NCBI GenBank assembly: GCA_003485905.1
Contig: DNHK01000285.1
Location: 1-5,357 of the forward strand
Reading direction: 5' to 3'
Origin: Gammaproteobacteria bacterium
GTDB taxonomy: Bacteria > Pseudomonadota > Gammaproteobacteria > Arenicellales > Arenicellaceae
Length of the DNA stretch: 5,357 nucleotides
Below are positions 1 through 5,357 of the stretch, piece after piece. Position 1 is the stretch's first letter; each line of letters begins with the position of its first letter. Made by a program: the position numbers and the translations under genes. Under the pieces are notes generated by a model that was given only the letters and a program-made list of their open reading frames with translations, did no database searches and was not told the origin of the DNA.

Positions 1-618
1 TTCTTTAAAGTGTAGATTTGATTCTCGGCCCCAGGCCACGAGTTCAGAGGGGCGAATAAACTTTTTATAATCGTGAGTACCTTTAGGTAATAAATTTAAT
101 AGGTATTCCGCACCTACAACCGCAAATAACCAGGCTTTCGGATTGCGATTAATTGTTGAAAAGTAGACGTCACCACCAGGTTTAACCATTCTAGCGCAGG
201 CGCTGATAACCGAAGAGGGGGTGGGAACATGTTCCAGCATTTCCAAGCAGGTAACGATGTCATACGCTTGAGGGTGGTTTTTTGCAAAAGCCTCAGCGGT
301 CGATTGTTGGTAGACAACTTGCTGTCCACTTTCCAGTAGATGTAATTTGGCTACACTTAGTGGGGCGGTACCCATGTCGATTCCTGTTACTGTGGCGCCT
401 AACTGCGCCATGGCTTCACTAAGCAACCCACCACCACATCCGACATCTAAAACATTTTTGCCAGCTAAAGGGCTGCGCTGGTTAATGAAATTCAGGCGCA
501 GAGGGTTTATCTCGTGCAATGGTTTAAATTCACTATCTGGATCCCACCACCTCGAGGCTAGCTCTTCAAACTTGTGGATTTCAGCTTGATCAATGTTTTG
601 CGATTGCATGTCACTCAT
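1..618 (-). CDS. ubiG: UbiG, ubiquinone biosynthesis O-methyltransferase (partial, C-terminus off the left edge)
   Basis: UbiG is the S-adenosylmethionine-dependent O-methyltransferase that performs both O-methylations of the ubiquinone ring, acting at the inner face of the cytoplasmic membrane. Visible: 206 uninterrupted codons; Escherichia coli UbiG is about 240, so roughly 35 are missing. The N-terminal [19 protein letters not shown] (17-35) is the UbiG signature. Motif [10 protein letters not shown], is at 56-64 and the SAM-ribose acidic residue is in GIDMG (D81). LEMLEHVP lies at 125-132 and [15 protein letters not shown] at 145-159. Residues 163-187 ([10 protein letters not shown] then [11 protein letters not shown]) match the region reported to bind membrane phospholipid in the E. 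coli protein. The start is taken at 618, overlapping the upstream stop by 8 nt; a second ATG three codons on (609) is possible. Neither has a strong ribosome-binding site, which fits translational coupling. It is the last visible gene of a three-gene operon. Identification is firm. Confidence 0.96.
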   Translation of the reverse strand, partial: MSDMQSQNIDQAEIHKFEELASRWWDPDSEFKPLHEINPLRLNFINQRSPLAGKNVLDVGCGGGLLSEAMAQLGATVTGIDMGTAPLSVAKLHLLESGQQVVYQQSTAEAFAKNHPQAYDIVTCLEMLEHVPTPSSVISACARMVKPGGDVYFSTINRNPKAWLFAVVGAEYLLNLLPKGTHDYKKFIRPSELVAWGRESNLHFKE

Positions 619-1936
619 TGCCAGTATTGGTTGACGTAATTTTTGTAGCCCACTCTTTAGCCAACGCTAGTACTCTAGATGTGTCAATGCGAGTATGCAG
701 GCCATCTTTTATAACTTGTTTGCCAGCGATCCAGACTTGGCGAACCTGTTCTCGTGAACAACTATAGATAAGCTGTGCAATTGGGTCGTACACTGGTTGT
801 GTTGCCACACCGCTAAGATCTAGAGCAACAATGTCTGCGGATTTTCCAACCTCCAGGCTGCCAATAACAGTGTCTAGGTTGAGGGCTTTAGCACCATTTA
901 TAGTGAGCATTTCTAGGGCCTGCGTGGCCGGCACAACTTTGGCATCGTCACTGAGGCCTTTGGCTATTAATGCGGCTAGCTTCGCTTCACTGAGTAGGTC
1001 GAGTTCATTATTGCTGGCAACACTATCAGTGCCTAGAGCAACATTGGCGCCAGCGTTTAATAGTTTTGTGATTGGAGCAAACCCACTGGCCAGCTTAAGG
1101 TTAGATTTTATGCAGTGAGAAATATTTACGCCTTGTTTAGAAAGGGATTCAATTTCAGCATCTAATAGTTGGGTCATGTGCACCGCAAGCAATCGTGGGT
1201 TTAATAGTCCTAATTGACTTAAACGTTCCAACGGACGCACTCCGTAACGCGCATTAGACTCTTCAATCTCTCCAGCAGTTTCATGAATATGAATATGCAG
1301 CGGAATGTCGAGCTCGTCTGCTAGCGTTAGTGCTCGAATAAGTGGTTTGTCGGAAACTGTATAAGGCGCATGTGGAGCGAACGCGGTACTTACCAGAGAG
1401 TAGCTACTTACTTGATCGTGGGTTTGTAGTCCTTTGTCAAAGTATTCGTCCGACGTGTTTGCCCATGCGGAAGGAAAATCTAGCACTATTAAGCCTACAA
1501 CTGCTCGCATCTGCGCTTTTTGGGCCGCTTCTGCGACAATATTAGGGAAAAAATACATGTCGTTAAAACAGGTTATTCCAGCGGCCTGCATTTCGGCGAT
1601 TGCGAGTTCTGTACCATCACGCACAAACTCAGGGCTCATCCATTGACTTTCCGCGGGCCAAATGTGGTTGGTTAACCAGTCCATTAGCGGCTTGTCATCG
1701 GCCATACCACGAAATAAATTCATCGCAGCATGGGTATGGGTATTTACAAAACCTGGGGTAAGGAGGTGGTTATCCAGATGCTCGTATGGTGCTTCCGGCC
1801 ATGATTTCAGGGCTTCACCCAACGGTAATAAAGCGACAATTTTGCCTTGTTTAATAGCTAGAGCATGGTCTGATAGGACTGTGTTTTCCGGTCTGACCGG
1901 AGCAATCCAGGTAGCAGAAATAATATGATCAACCAT
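611..1936 (-). CDS. mtaD: Amidohydrolase, MTA/SAH (adenosine-type) deaminase, TRZ/ATZ family
   Basis: This 441-residue cytosolic metal-dependent amidohydrolase is predicted to deaminate 5'-methylthioadenosine, S-adenosylhomocysteine or a related adenosine to the inosine form. Fold signals in order: an N-terminal beta-sandwich strand set; the metal pair in [11 protein letters not shown] (H67, H69); FAPHAPY (H188, equivalent to the substrate-contacting His of the Thermotoga enzyme); HIHIHET (metal H216, catalytic acid/base E219); AVHMTQ (H253); and [10 protein letters not shown] (metal D303). The C-terminal sandwich carries [17 protein letters not shown] (359-374) and [11 protein letters not shown]. 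The LDFP stretch (152-155) and C-terminal text resemble Pseudomonas aeruginosa PA3170, for which MTA deaminase activity is reported. Residues 276-277 are Ile-Lys in [10 protein letters not shown], where relatives usually have Pro-Glu or similar. The start at 1936 overlaps the aminotransferase stop by 8 nt (ATGGTTGA), and AGAGAG sits 8 nt upstream. Family is certain; the exact substrate is inferred. Confidence 0.9.
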   Translation of the reverse strand: MVDHIISATWIAPVRPENTVLSDHALAIKQGKIVALLPLGEALKSWPEAPYEHLDNHLLTPGFVNTHTHAAMNLFRGMADDKPLMDWLTNHIWPAESQWMSPEFVRDGTELAIAEMQAAGITCFNDMYFFPNIVAEAAQKAQMRAVVGLIVLDFPSAWANTSDEYFDKGLQTHDQVSSYSLVSTAFAPHAPYTVSDKPLIRALTLADELDIPLHIHIHETAGEIEESNARYGVRPLERLSQLGLLNPRLLAVHMTQLLDAEIESLSKQGVNISHCIKSNLKLASGFAPITKLLNAGANVALGTDSVASNNELDLLSEAKLAALIAKGLSDDAKVVPATQALEMLTINGAKALNLDTVIGSLEVGKSADIVALDLSGVATQPVYDPIAQLIYSCSREQVRQVWIAGKQVIKDGLHTRIDTSRVLALAKEWATKITSTNTGNE

Positions 1937-3065
1937 GCTTCAAACTCTCTACTGTAGAGGTAATAATTCCACAGATTCTATCAATCTGGTCTTCACCTAA
2001 ATAGGGGTGCATTGGAAGGCTGAACATTGTTTGTGATAGTTTCTCGGATATCGGGAAATCACCGATCTTGTGGTTTAAATGTGCGTAGGCTGTTGATAGA
2101 TGAATTGGAGTTGGGTAGTACATTGCCGTGGGAATCTGTTCATCACTTAAGGCGATGCGGAGCGCCTCGCGATTTTCGCTGGTGATCGAGTATTGAGCCC
2201 ATACAGAGGTGCAATCGTTCGCAATTACAGGCGTGTTGACATGATTTTTAAGTAATTCACTATATCGATTGGCGACGCGTTGACGTAGTTCAATTTCCGT
2301 TTCATAGAACTTCATTTTTTCTATGAGTACTGCCGCTTGAATGCTATCCATACGGGCATTAAGACCCAACCGAATGTTGTCATACTTGTCTTGTCCTTCA
2401 CCATGGACCCGAATCGATTTCAGGGTCCTCGCTACGTCAGCGTCATTGGTGAACACAGCGCCGCCATCACCATAGCAGCCAAGCGGTTTGGCGGGAAAAA
2501 AGCTGGTCGCAGCTAGTGGTGTGTTCGAGCAAGTTCGGTCGCCTTTATAAGTCGCACCAAAGCTTTGAGCGGCATCTTGTATCACAAAAAGGTCGTGCTC
2601 AGCCGCCAAGGTGTTGATTGAATCGTAGTCAGCCGGCTGCCCAAACAAATCAACTGGAATGATTCCTTTTGGTTTGAGTTTTCCCGTATCAGTTGTTTGA
2701 GTGATGCTTTTTACTAGAGCAATCGGATCAATGTTGTAGGTGGTCGGATCCACATCAACAAAAACAGGGGTTGCCCCAACCAAGCTGATGACCTCAGCTG
2801 TAGCAAAAAAGGTGTATGGGGTGGTATAGATGGCATCGCCTTTTCCTACCCCTGCCGACATTAGCGCTAGCAACAAGGCATCAGTCCCGCTAGCACAGGC
2901 GATAGCGTGCTCAACGCCAGTAAATATTTGCAGCTCTGATTCAAGGCGCGCAATTTCCGGCCCCATAATATATCGGCCATGTTCTAGCACGGCGTTTATC
3001 GAGGCCTGAATTTCGGCTTGATGTTTTTTATACTGCGTTTGCAGATCGATGAATGGGATAGTCAA
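1929..3065 (-). CDS. DegT/DnrJ/EryC1/StrS PLP-dependent sugar aminotransferase, WbpE-like
   Basis: This 378-residue fold-type I PLP enzyme transfers an amino group, normally from glutamate, to a keto group on a nucleotide-linked sugar. Visible landmarks: IPFIDLQTQY at the N-terminus; HGRYIMGPEIARLE (29-42); the cofactor-phosphate segment ASGTDALLLAL (58-68); VIQDAAQSFGA, with D164 pairing to the pyridine nitrogen; and SFFPAKPLGCYGDGGA, with Schiff-base lysine K193. GLNARMDSIQAA (234-245) and SLPMHPYL (349-356) complete the family pattern. From memory the core is closest to Pseudomonas WbpE, which aminates a UDP-3-keto-N-acetylglucosaminuronate for O-antigen; that substrate is inference, since no WbpA, WbpB or WbpD partner is visible. 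The start is TTG at 3065: an in-frame TAA lies at 3074-3072, no ATG precedes residue 34, and the next residues align with the family N-terminus. No clear ribosome-binding site is seen. It is the first gene of the operon and occupies the place of mtnA in pseudomonads. Confidence 0.92.
   Translation of the reverse strand: MTIPFIDLQTQYKKHQAEIQASINAVLEHGRYIMGPEIARLESELQIFTGVEHAIACASGTDALLLALMSAGVGKGDAIYTTPYTFFATAEVISLVGATPVFVDVDPTTYNIDPIALVKSITQTTDTGKLKPKGIIPVDLFGQPADYDSINTLAAEHDLFVIQDAAQSFGATYKGDRTCSNTPLAATSFFPAKPLGCYGDGGAVFTNDADVARTLKSIRVHGEGQDKYDNIRLGLNARMDSIQAAVLIEKMKFYETEIELRQRVANRYSELLKNHVNTPVIANDCTSVWAQYSITSENREALRIALSDEQIPTAMYYPTPIHLSTAYAHLNHKIGDFPISEKLSQTMFSLPMHPYLGEDQIDRICGIITSTVESLKHG
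1945..1950 (-). promoter_or_regulatory. Ribosome-binding site of the mtaD-type deaminase
   Basis: AGAGAG on the minus strand lies inside the end of the aminotransferase gene, 8 bases before ATG 1936. It is a modest Shine-Dalgarno match, the best seen at any start in this window, and supports the choice of that start over later codons. Confidence 0.5.
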
Positions 3066-3105
3066 TCTATTTTAGTGATGCTGCTGAAGGGTTTTTGATA
3101 TGAGG

Positions 3106-3111
3106 ATTATA
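3106..3111 (-). promoter_or_regulatory. Candidate -10 element for the aminotransferase-mtaD-ubiG operon
   Basis: Read on the minus strand this is a perfect TATAAT, 40 bases upstream of the TTG start at 3065, predicting a leader of about 30-35 nt. At 15-18 bp spacing there is only GC-rich sequence (CGCGCT and shifts of it), with no TTGACA-like box, and no TG extension is present. The promoter may therefore need an activator, or the match may be chance in AT-rich DNA. Confidence 0.45.
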
Positions 3112-3332
3112 AAGCTTGTCGTGAAACAGCGCGCGATATTATTTTAGCAATCGCATGTGATTTTATTTTGCAAATATGGTGCGGGAACATACAGATAAAA
3201 GATCTACATTTGTTCAAAAAGGTTGGTGATGCATGGGGCTCGTGAGGCCTGTTTAACGTTTCAAAATTGACGCTTATGTTGGCTGGAGGAATGTAATATT
3301 TGGCTCGTATTTACAGGGGTGCAAGCTACTAT

Positions 3333-3346
3333 TGCTGCTAGCAGCA
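3333..3346. repeat. 14-bp perfect palindrome TGCTGCTAGCAGCA
   Basis: Every base pairs with its symmetric partner with no spacer. CTA (3329-3331) and TAG (3350-3352) extend the symmetry outside a small unequal gap. It lies 16 bp upstream of the TATAAA at 3362 and about 105 bp upstream of gyrA, a position suited to an operator. No regulator is identified from the sequence, and palindromes of this length can occur by chance. Confidence 0.5.
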
Positions 3347-3356
3347 TGTTAGAATA

Positions 3357-3389
3357 TTGACTATAAAAACAGCCCGTTTTTTCAGTCAA
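3357..3389. repeat. 33-bp imperfect inverted repeat upstream of gyrA
   Basis: Left arm TTGACTATAAAAAC (3357-3370) and right arm GTTTTTTCAGTCAA (3376-3389) pair at 12 of 14 positions around a 5-base centre AGCCC. The two mismatches are adjacent (3363/3383 and 3364/3382). The centre is 79 bp upstream of the gyrA ATG. It could be an operator for a dimeric or tetrameric regulator. As RNA it would be a mainly A-U stem, too weak at its base to be a convincing intrinsic terminator. The left arm also contains a TATAAA hexamer, so a bound protein there could affect initiation. Confidence 0.6.
3360..3374 (+). repeat. Repeated gyrA-upstream motif, copy 1
   Basis: ACTATAAAAACAGCC matches copy 2 at 3418-3433 except for one fewer A in the A-tract. 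Each copy contains TATAAA. The copies start 58 bp apart, and this one overlaps the left arm of the inverted repeat at 3357-3389. Confidence 0.55.
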
Positions 3390-3397
3390 ATATGCGT

Positions 3398-3425
3398 GTG
3401 GCATAGACCGCTGAAAAACTATAAA
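3398..3425 (+). promoter_or_regulatory. Candidate sigma-70-type promoter for gyrA
   Basis: GTGGCA (3398-3403; 4 of 6 to TTGACA) is separated by 16 bp from TATAAA (3420-3425; 5 of 6 to TATAAT). Transcription would begin near 3432, giving a leader of about 20 nt to the gyrA ATG. An alternative in the same stretch is TTTTCA (3379-3384) with an extended -10, TGG then CATAGA (3399-3407), at 17 bp spacing. A third TATAAA at 3362-3367 has no good -35. The choice among them is uncertain. Confidence 0.4.
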
Positions 3426-3433
3426 AAACAGCC
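3418..3433 (+). repeat. Repeated gyrA-upstream motif, copy 2
   Basis: ACTATAAAAAACAGCC is the second copy of the motif at 3360-3374 and lies just before the gyrA start. Its TATAAA is the best -10 candidate for gyrA. It may be a duplicated promoter segment or paired binding sites. Confidence 0.55.
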
Positions 3434-3451
3434 GCTTATAGGCGCTCCCGT

Positions 3452-5357
3452 ATGACTGATTCCTTCGCTAAAGAAACCATCCCGGCAAGCCTCGAAAGTG
3501 AGATGAAGCAGTCCTATCTCGATTACGCTATGAGCGTAATTGTGGGGCGTGCGTTACCTGACGTGAGAGATGGATTAAAACCCGTGCATCGGCGAGTTTT
3601 GTTTGCCATGTCGCAGTTGGGAAATGAGTGGAACAAGGCTTATAAAAAGTCTGCTCGTGTGGTTGGAGATGTTATTGGTAAGTATCATCCACATGGAGAT
3701 TCTGCGGTATACGATACGATCGTGCGTATGGCGCAGGACTTTTCTCTTCGTTACCCACTTGTGGATGGCCAAGGAAACTTTGGGTCGATAGATGGCGATT
3801 CGCCCGCAGCGATGCGATATACCGAAATCCGATTAAGCAAGATTGCTCAAGAGTTGCTTGCCGATCTTGAAAAACAAACAGTCGATTTCGGTCCAAACTA
3901 TGATGAGACCGAAACTCAGCCACTGGTTATGCCGGCTCGCATTCCCAATTTGTTGGTTAATGGGTCGTCTGGTATTGCGGTTGGTATGGCTACTAATATT
4001 CCACCGCATAATCTTACAGAAGTGGTAAACGCATGCTTGGCGATGATTGATGACGCTGAGATAGATGTGGATGCGTTGATGGAAATTATTCCTGGCCCGG
4101 ATTTTCCAACCGCGGCTTTTATTAATGGGCGTGCTGGGATCGTGCATGCCTATCGTACCGGGCGCGGCAAGATATACATGCGAGCGCGTGCAGAAATCGA
4201 GACGGTAAACGAATCGACTGGTAAGCAGGCGATTGTAGTCCATGAATTACCCTATATGGTAAATAAGGCACGGTTACTAGAAAAGATCGCTGACCTGGTC
4301 AAGAACAAGAAAATAGAGGGAATAACTGAGCTTCGTGACGAGTCAGATAAATCTGGCATGCGGATGGTTATAGAGTTACGGCGCGGTGAAGTGGCCGAAG
4401 TTATCTTGAATAAGCTCTATCAACAAACGGTTATGCAAACTGTTTTTGGTATCAATATGGTTGCGTTGATTAATAATCAACCACGTATTTTTAACCTTAA
4501 AGAGTTACTTGAAGAATTTATTCAACATCGCCGGGAAGTGGTTACAAGGCGCACAATATTTGAATTACGTAAGGCTCGTAATCGTGCGCATGTACTGGAA
4601 GGGTTGGCAGTTGCGCTTAATAACATCGATCGGATTATTGAGATGATTAAGGCTGCGCCCAATCCTGCAGCAGCGAAAGAAGAATTGATCGCAACGGTTT
4701 GGCCCGCAGGAGAAATTAGTAGTTTACTCGATCAGACTGGTGCAGGTTCATCTCGGCCGGAAGGCGTGGGAGATGATTTTGGCCTACTTGAAGATGGCTA
4801 TCATTTGTCAGAGGTTCAGGCTCAAGCAATTCTTGATTTACGGTTGCACCGTCTTACCGGGTTGGAGCAAGACAAGATTCGTGATGAGTATCTAGAGATT
4901 CTGGAAAAGATTGCCGAGTTGCTCAAGATATTGGGTGACGTTGGCCGTTTGATGGACGTAATTCGAGAGGAGTTGGTTGAGATTCGAGACGAGTACGGCG
5001 ACCAGCGACGTACTGAGATTCTCGAAAGTCAATTAGATCTTACTGACGAAGATTTGATTGCTGAAGAGGATTTGGTGGTTACGCTTTCTCATGAAGGTTA
5101 TGCAAAGTCGCAGCCTTTGTCCGATTATCGGGCCCAAAGACGTGGCGGCAAAGGTAAGTCCGCAACTAAAACCAAGGACGAGGATTTTGTTGAACGTATG
5201 TTTGTGGCAAACAGCCACGATACAGTGCTTTGCTTTTCATCGGTGGGTAAAGTTTATTGGTTGCGAGTTTTCCAGTGGCCGCAAGCCGGGCGAATGGCGC
5301 GTGGTAAGCCGTTAGTGAATTTGCTGCCATTGGTTGGAGAAGAAAAGATCACAGCAG
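3452..5357 (+). CDS. gyrA: DNA gyrase subunit A (partial, C-terminus off the right edge)
   Basis: GyrA is the breakage-reunion subunit of DNA gyrase, which forms an A2B2 complex with GyrB and introduces negative supercoils using ATP. Visible: 635 intact codons plus one base; E. coli GyrA is 875 residues, so roughly 240 are missing. Numbering runs one ahead of E. coli. The conserved N-terminal block [20 protein letters not shown] is at 21-40 and KPVHRRVL at 43-50. The quinolone-determining region reads [10 protein letters not shown], with S84 and D88 (E. coli S83, D87) in the ordinary drug-sensitive state. Catalytic Y123 follows R122 in AAMRYTE, and DNA-intercalating I175 is in [13 protein letters not shown]. 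The coiled coil spans roughly 360-500 ([18 protein letters not shown] begins it). The C-terminal wrapping domain has started, with the GyrA box QRRGGKG at 562-568. ATG 3452 is chosen because an in-frame TAA lies at 3422-3424 and no other ATG intervenes; only a weak TAGG precedes it. It is transcribed divergently from the aminotransferase operon. Confidence 0.98.
   Translation, partial: MTDSFAKETIPASLESEMKQSYLDYAMSVIVGRALPDVRDGLKPVHRRVLFAMSQLGNEWNKAYKKSARVVGDVIGKYHPHGDSAVYDTIVRMAQDFSLRYPLVDGQGNFGSIDGDSPAAMRYTEIRLSKIAQELLADLEKQTVDFGPNYDETETQPLVMPARIPNLLVNGSSGIAVGMATNIPPHNLTEVVNACLAMIDDAEIDVDALMEIIPGPDFPTAAFINGRAGIVHAYRTGRGKIYMRARAEIETVNESTGKQAIVVHELPYMVNKARLLEKIADLVKNKKIEGITELRDESDKSGMRMVIELRRGEVAEVILNKLYQQTVMQTVFGINMVALINNQPRIFNLKELLEEFIQHRREVVTRRTIFELRKARNRAHVLEGLAVALNNIDRIIEMIKAAPNPAAAKEELIATVWPAGEISSLLDQTGAGSSRPEGVGDDFGLLEDGYHLSEVQAQAILDLRLHRLTGLEQDKIRDEYLEILEKIAELLKILGDVGRLMDVIREELVEIRDEYGDQRRTEILESQLDLTDEDLIAEEDLVVTLSHEGYAKSQPLSDYRAQRRGGKGKSATKTKDEDFVERMFVANSHDTVLCFSSVGKVYWLRVFQWPQAGRMARGKPLVNLLPLVGEEKITA

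Larger units (their letters stand above)
3066..3451. promoter_or_regulatory. Divergent intergenic control region between the aminotransferase operon and gyrA
   Basis: This is 386 bp with no convincing protein gene on either strand, visibly richer in A+T than the flanking coding sequence and crowded with A- and T-tracts. Since the genes on both sides point away from it, promoters for both should lie here. It also holds an inverted repeat, a palindrome and a repeated motif, listed separately. I see no tRNA, no recognisable riboswitch, and no intrinsic terminator, and none would be expected between head-to-head genes. Remnants of a deleted gene cannot be excluded by eye. Confidence 0.75.

Noticed and set aside
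114..329. 71-codon minus-strand open frame
   Set aside because: It overlaps ubiG in another frame; the ubiG frame carries the conserved methyltransferase motifs across the same bases.
3069..3074. TAAAAT on the minus strand as a -10 for the aminotransferase operon
   Set aside because: Transcription would start at or inside the start codon, and no -35-like sequence lies at the right distance.
3267..3299. TTGACG followed by TAATAT as a plus-strand promoter
   Set aside because: The spacer is 21 bp, outside the usual 16-18, and no extended -10 is present.
3357..3389. The inverted repeat as an intrinsic terminator
   Set aside because: The stem is mainly A-U with an internal mismatch pair, the T-run is inside the stem rather than after it, and no gene ends upstream on either strand.
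3171..3405. CAAATATG occurring at 3171 and 3388 as a direct repeat
   Set aside because: Only 8 identical bases followed by poor similarity in AT-rich DNA, which is easily chance.
3700..3720. Quinolone-resistance substitutions in gyrA
   Set aside because: S84 and D88 (E. coli S83 and D87) are the ordinary sensitive residues.
3833..4243. 136-codon open frame on the minus strand inside gyrA
   Set aside because: It is antisense to a highly conserved part of GyrA, and its translation shows no domain or composition typical of a protein. Other open frames inside gyrA, the deaminase and ubiG were dismissed for the same reason.

Overview
The window looks like a chromosomal segment of a gammaproteobacterium of moderate GC content, most likely an environmental or marine-type one. 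The evidence is a GyrA very close to enterobacterial and pseudomonad GyrA, a UbiG of the ubiquinone pathway, and a gyrA / TRZ-ATZ hydrolase / ubiG neighbourhood that resembles the Pseudomonas one. Genus cannot be read from this sequence.

Layout: a minus-strand cluster of three genes fills 1-3065. In transcription order these are a DegT/DnrJ/EryC1/StrS (WbpE-like) sugar aminotransferase (3065-1929), an amidohydrolase of the MTA/SAH deaminase type (1936-611), and ubiG (618 to beyond the left edge). Each junction is an 8-nt overlap of stop and start codons, so the three are almost certainly one translationally coupled operon. A 386-bp AT-rich gap (3066-3451) holds the divergent control regions. 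gyrA then runs on the plus strand from 3452 off the right edge, with 635 codons visible.

How the genes fit: UbiG uses S-adenosylmethionine and releases S-adenosylhomocysteine. The deaminase family next to it acts on S-adenosylhomocysteine, methylthioadenosine or related adenosines, so these two plausibly share methyl-cycle by-product handling. The aminotransferase belongs to nucleotide-sugar (surface polysaccharide) biosynthesis and has no partner enzymes in view. In Pseudomonas aeruginosa the corresponding slot between gyrA and the deaminase holds mtnA (methylthioribose-1-phosphate isomerase). Here mtnA is absent and the aminotransferase sits there.

The least-explained part is the intergenic gap. 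It contains a 33-bp imperfect inverted repeat, a 14-bp perfect palindrome, a repeated ACTATAAAAA(A)CAGCC motif, a perfect TATAAT hexamer facing the minus-strand operon, and a strong Shine-Dalgarno-like GGAGGA with no evident gene behind it. I see no mobile element, CRISPR array, tRNA, rRNA or clear previously undescribed system. The coding content is ordinary, and the interest lies in gene-order replacement and control-region structure.
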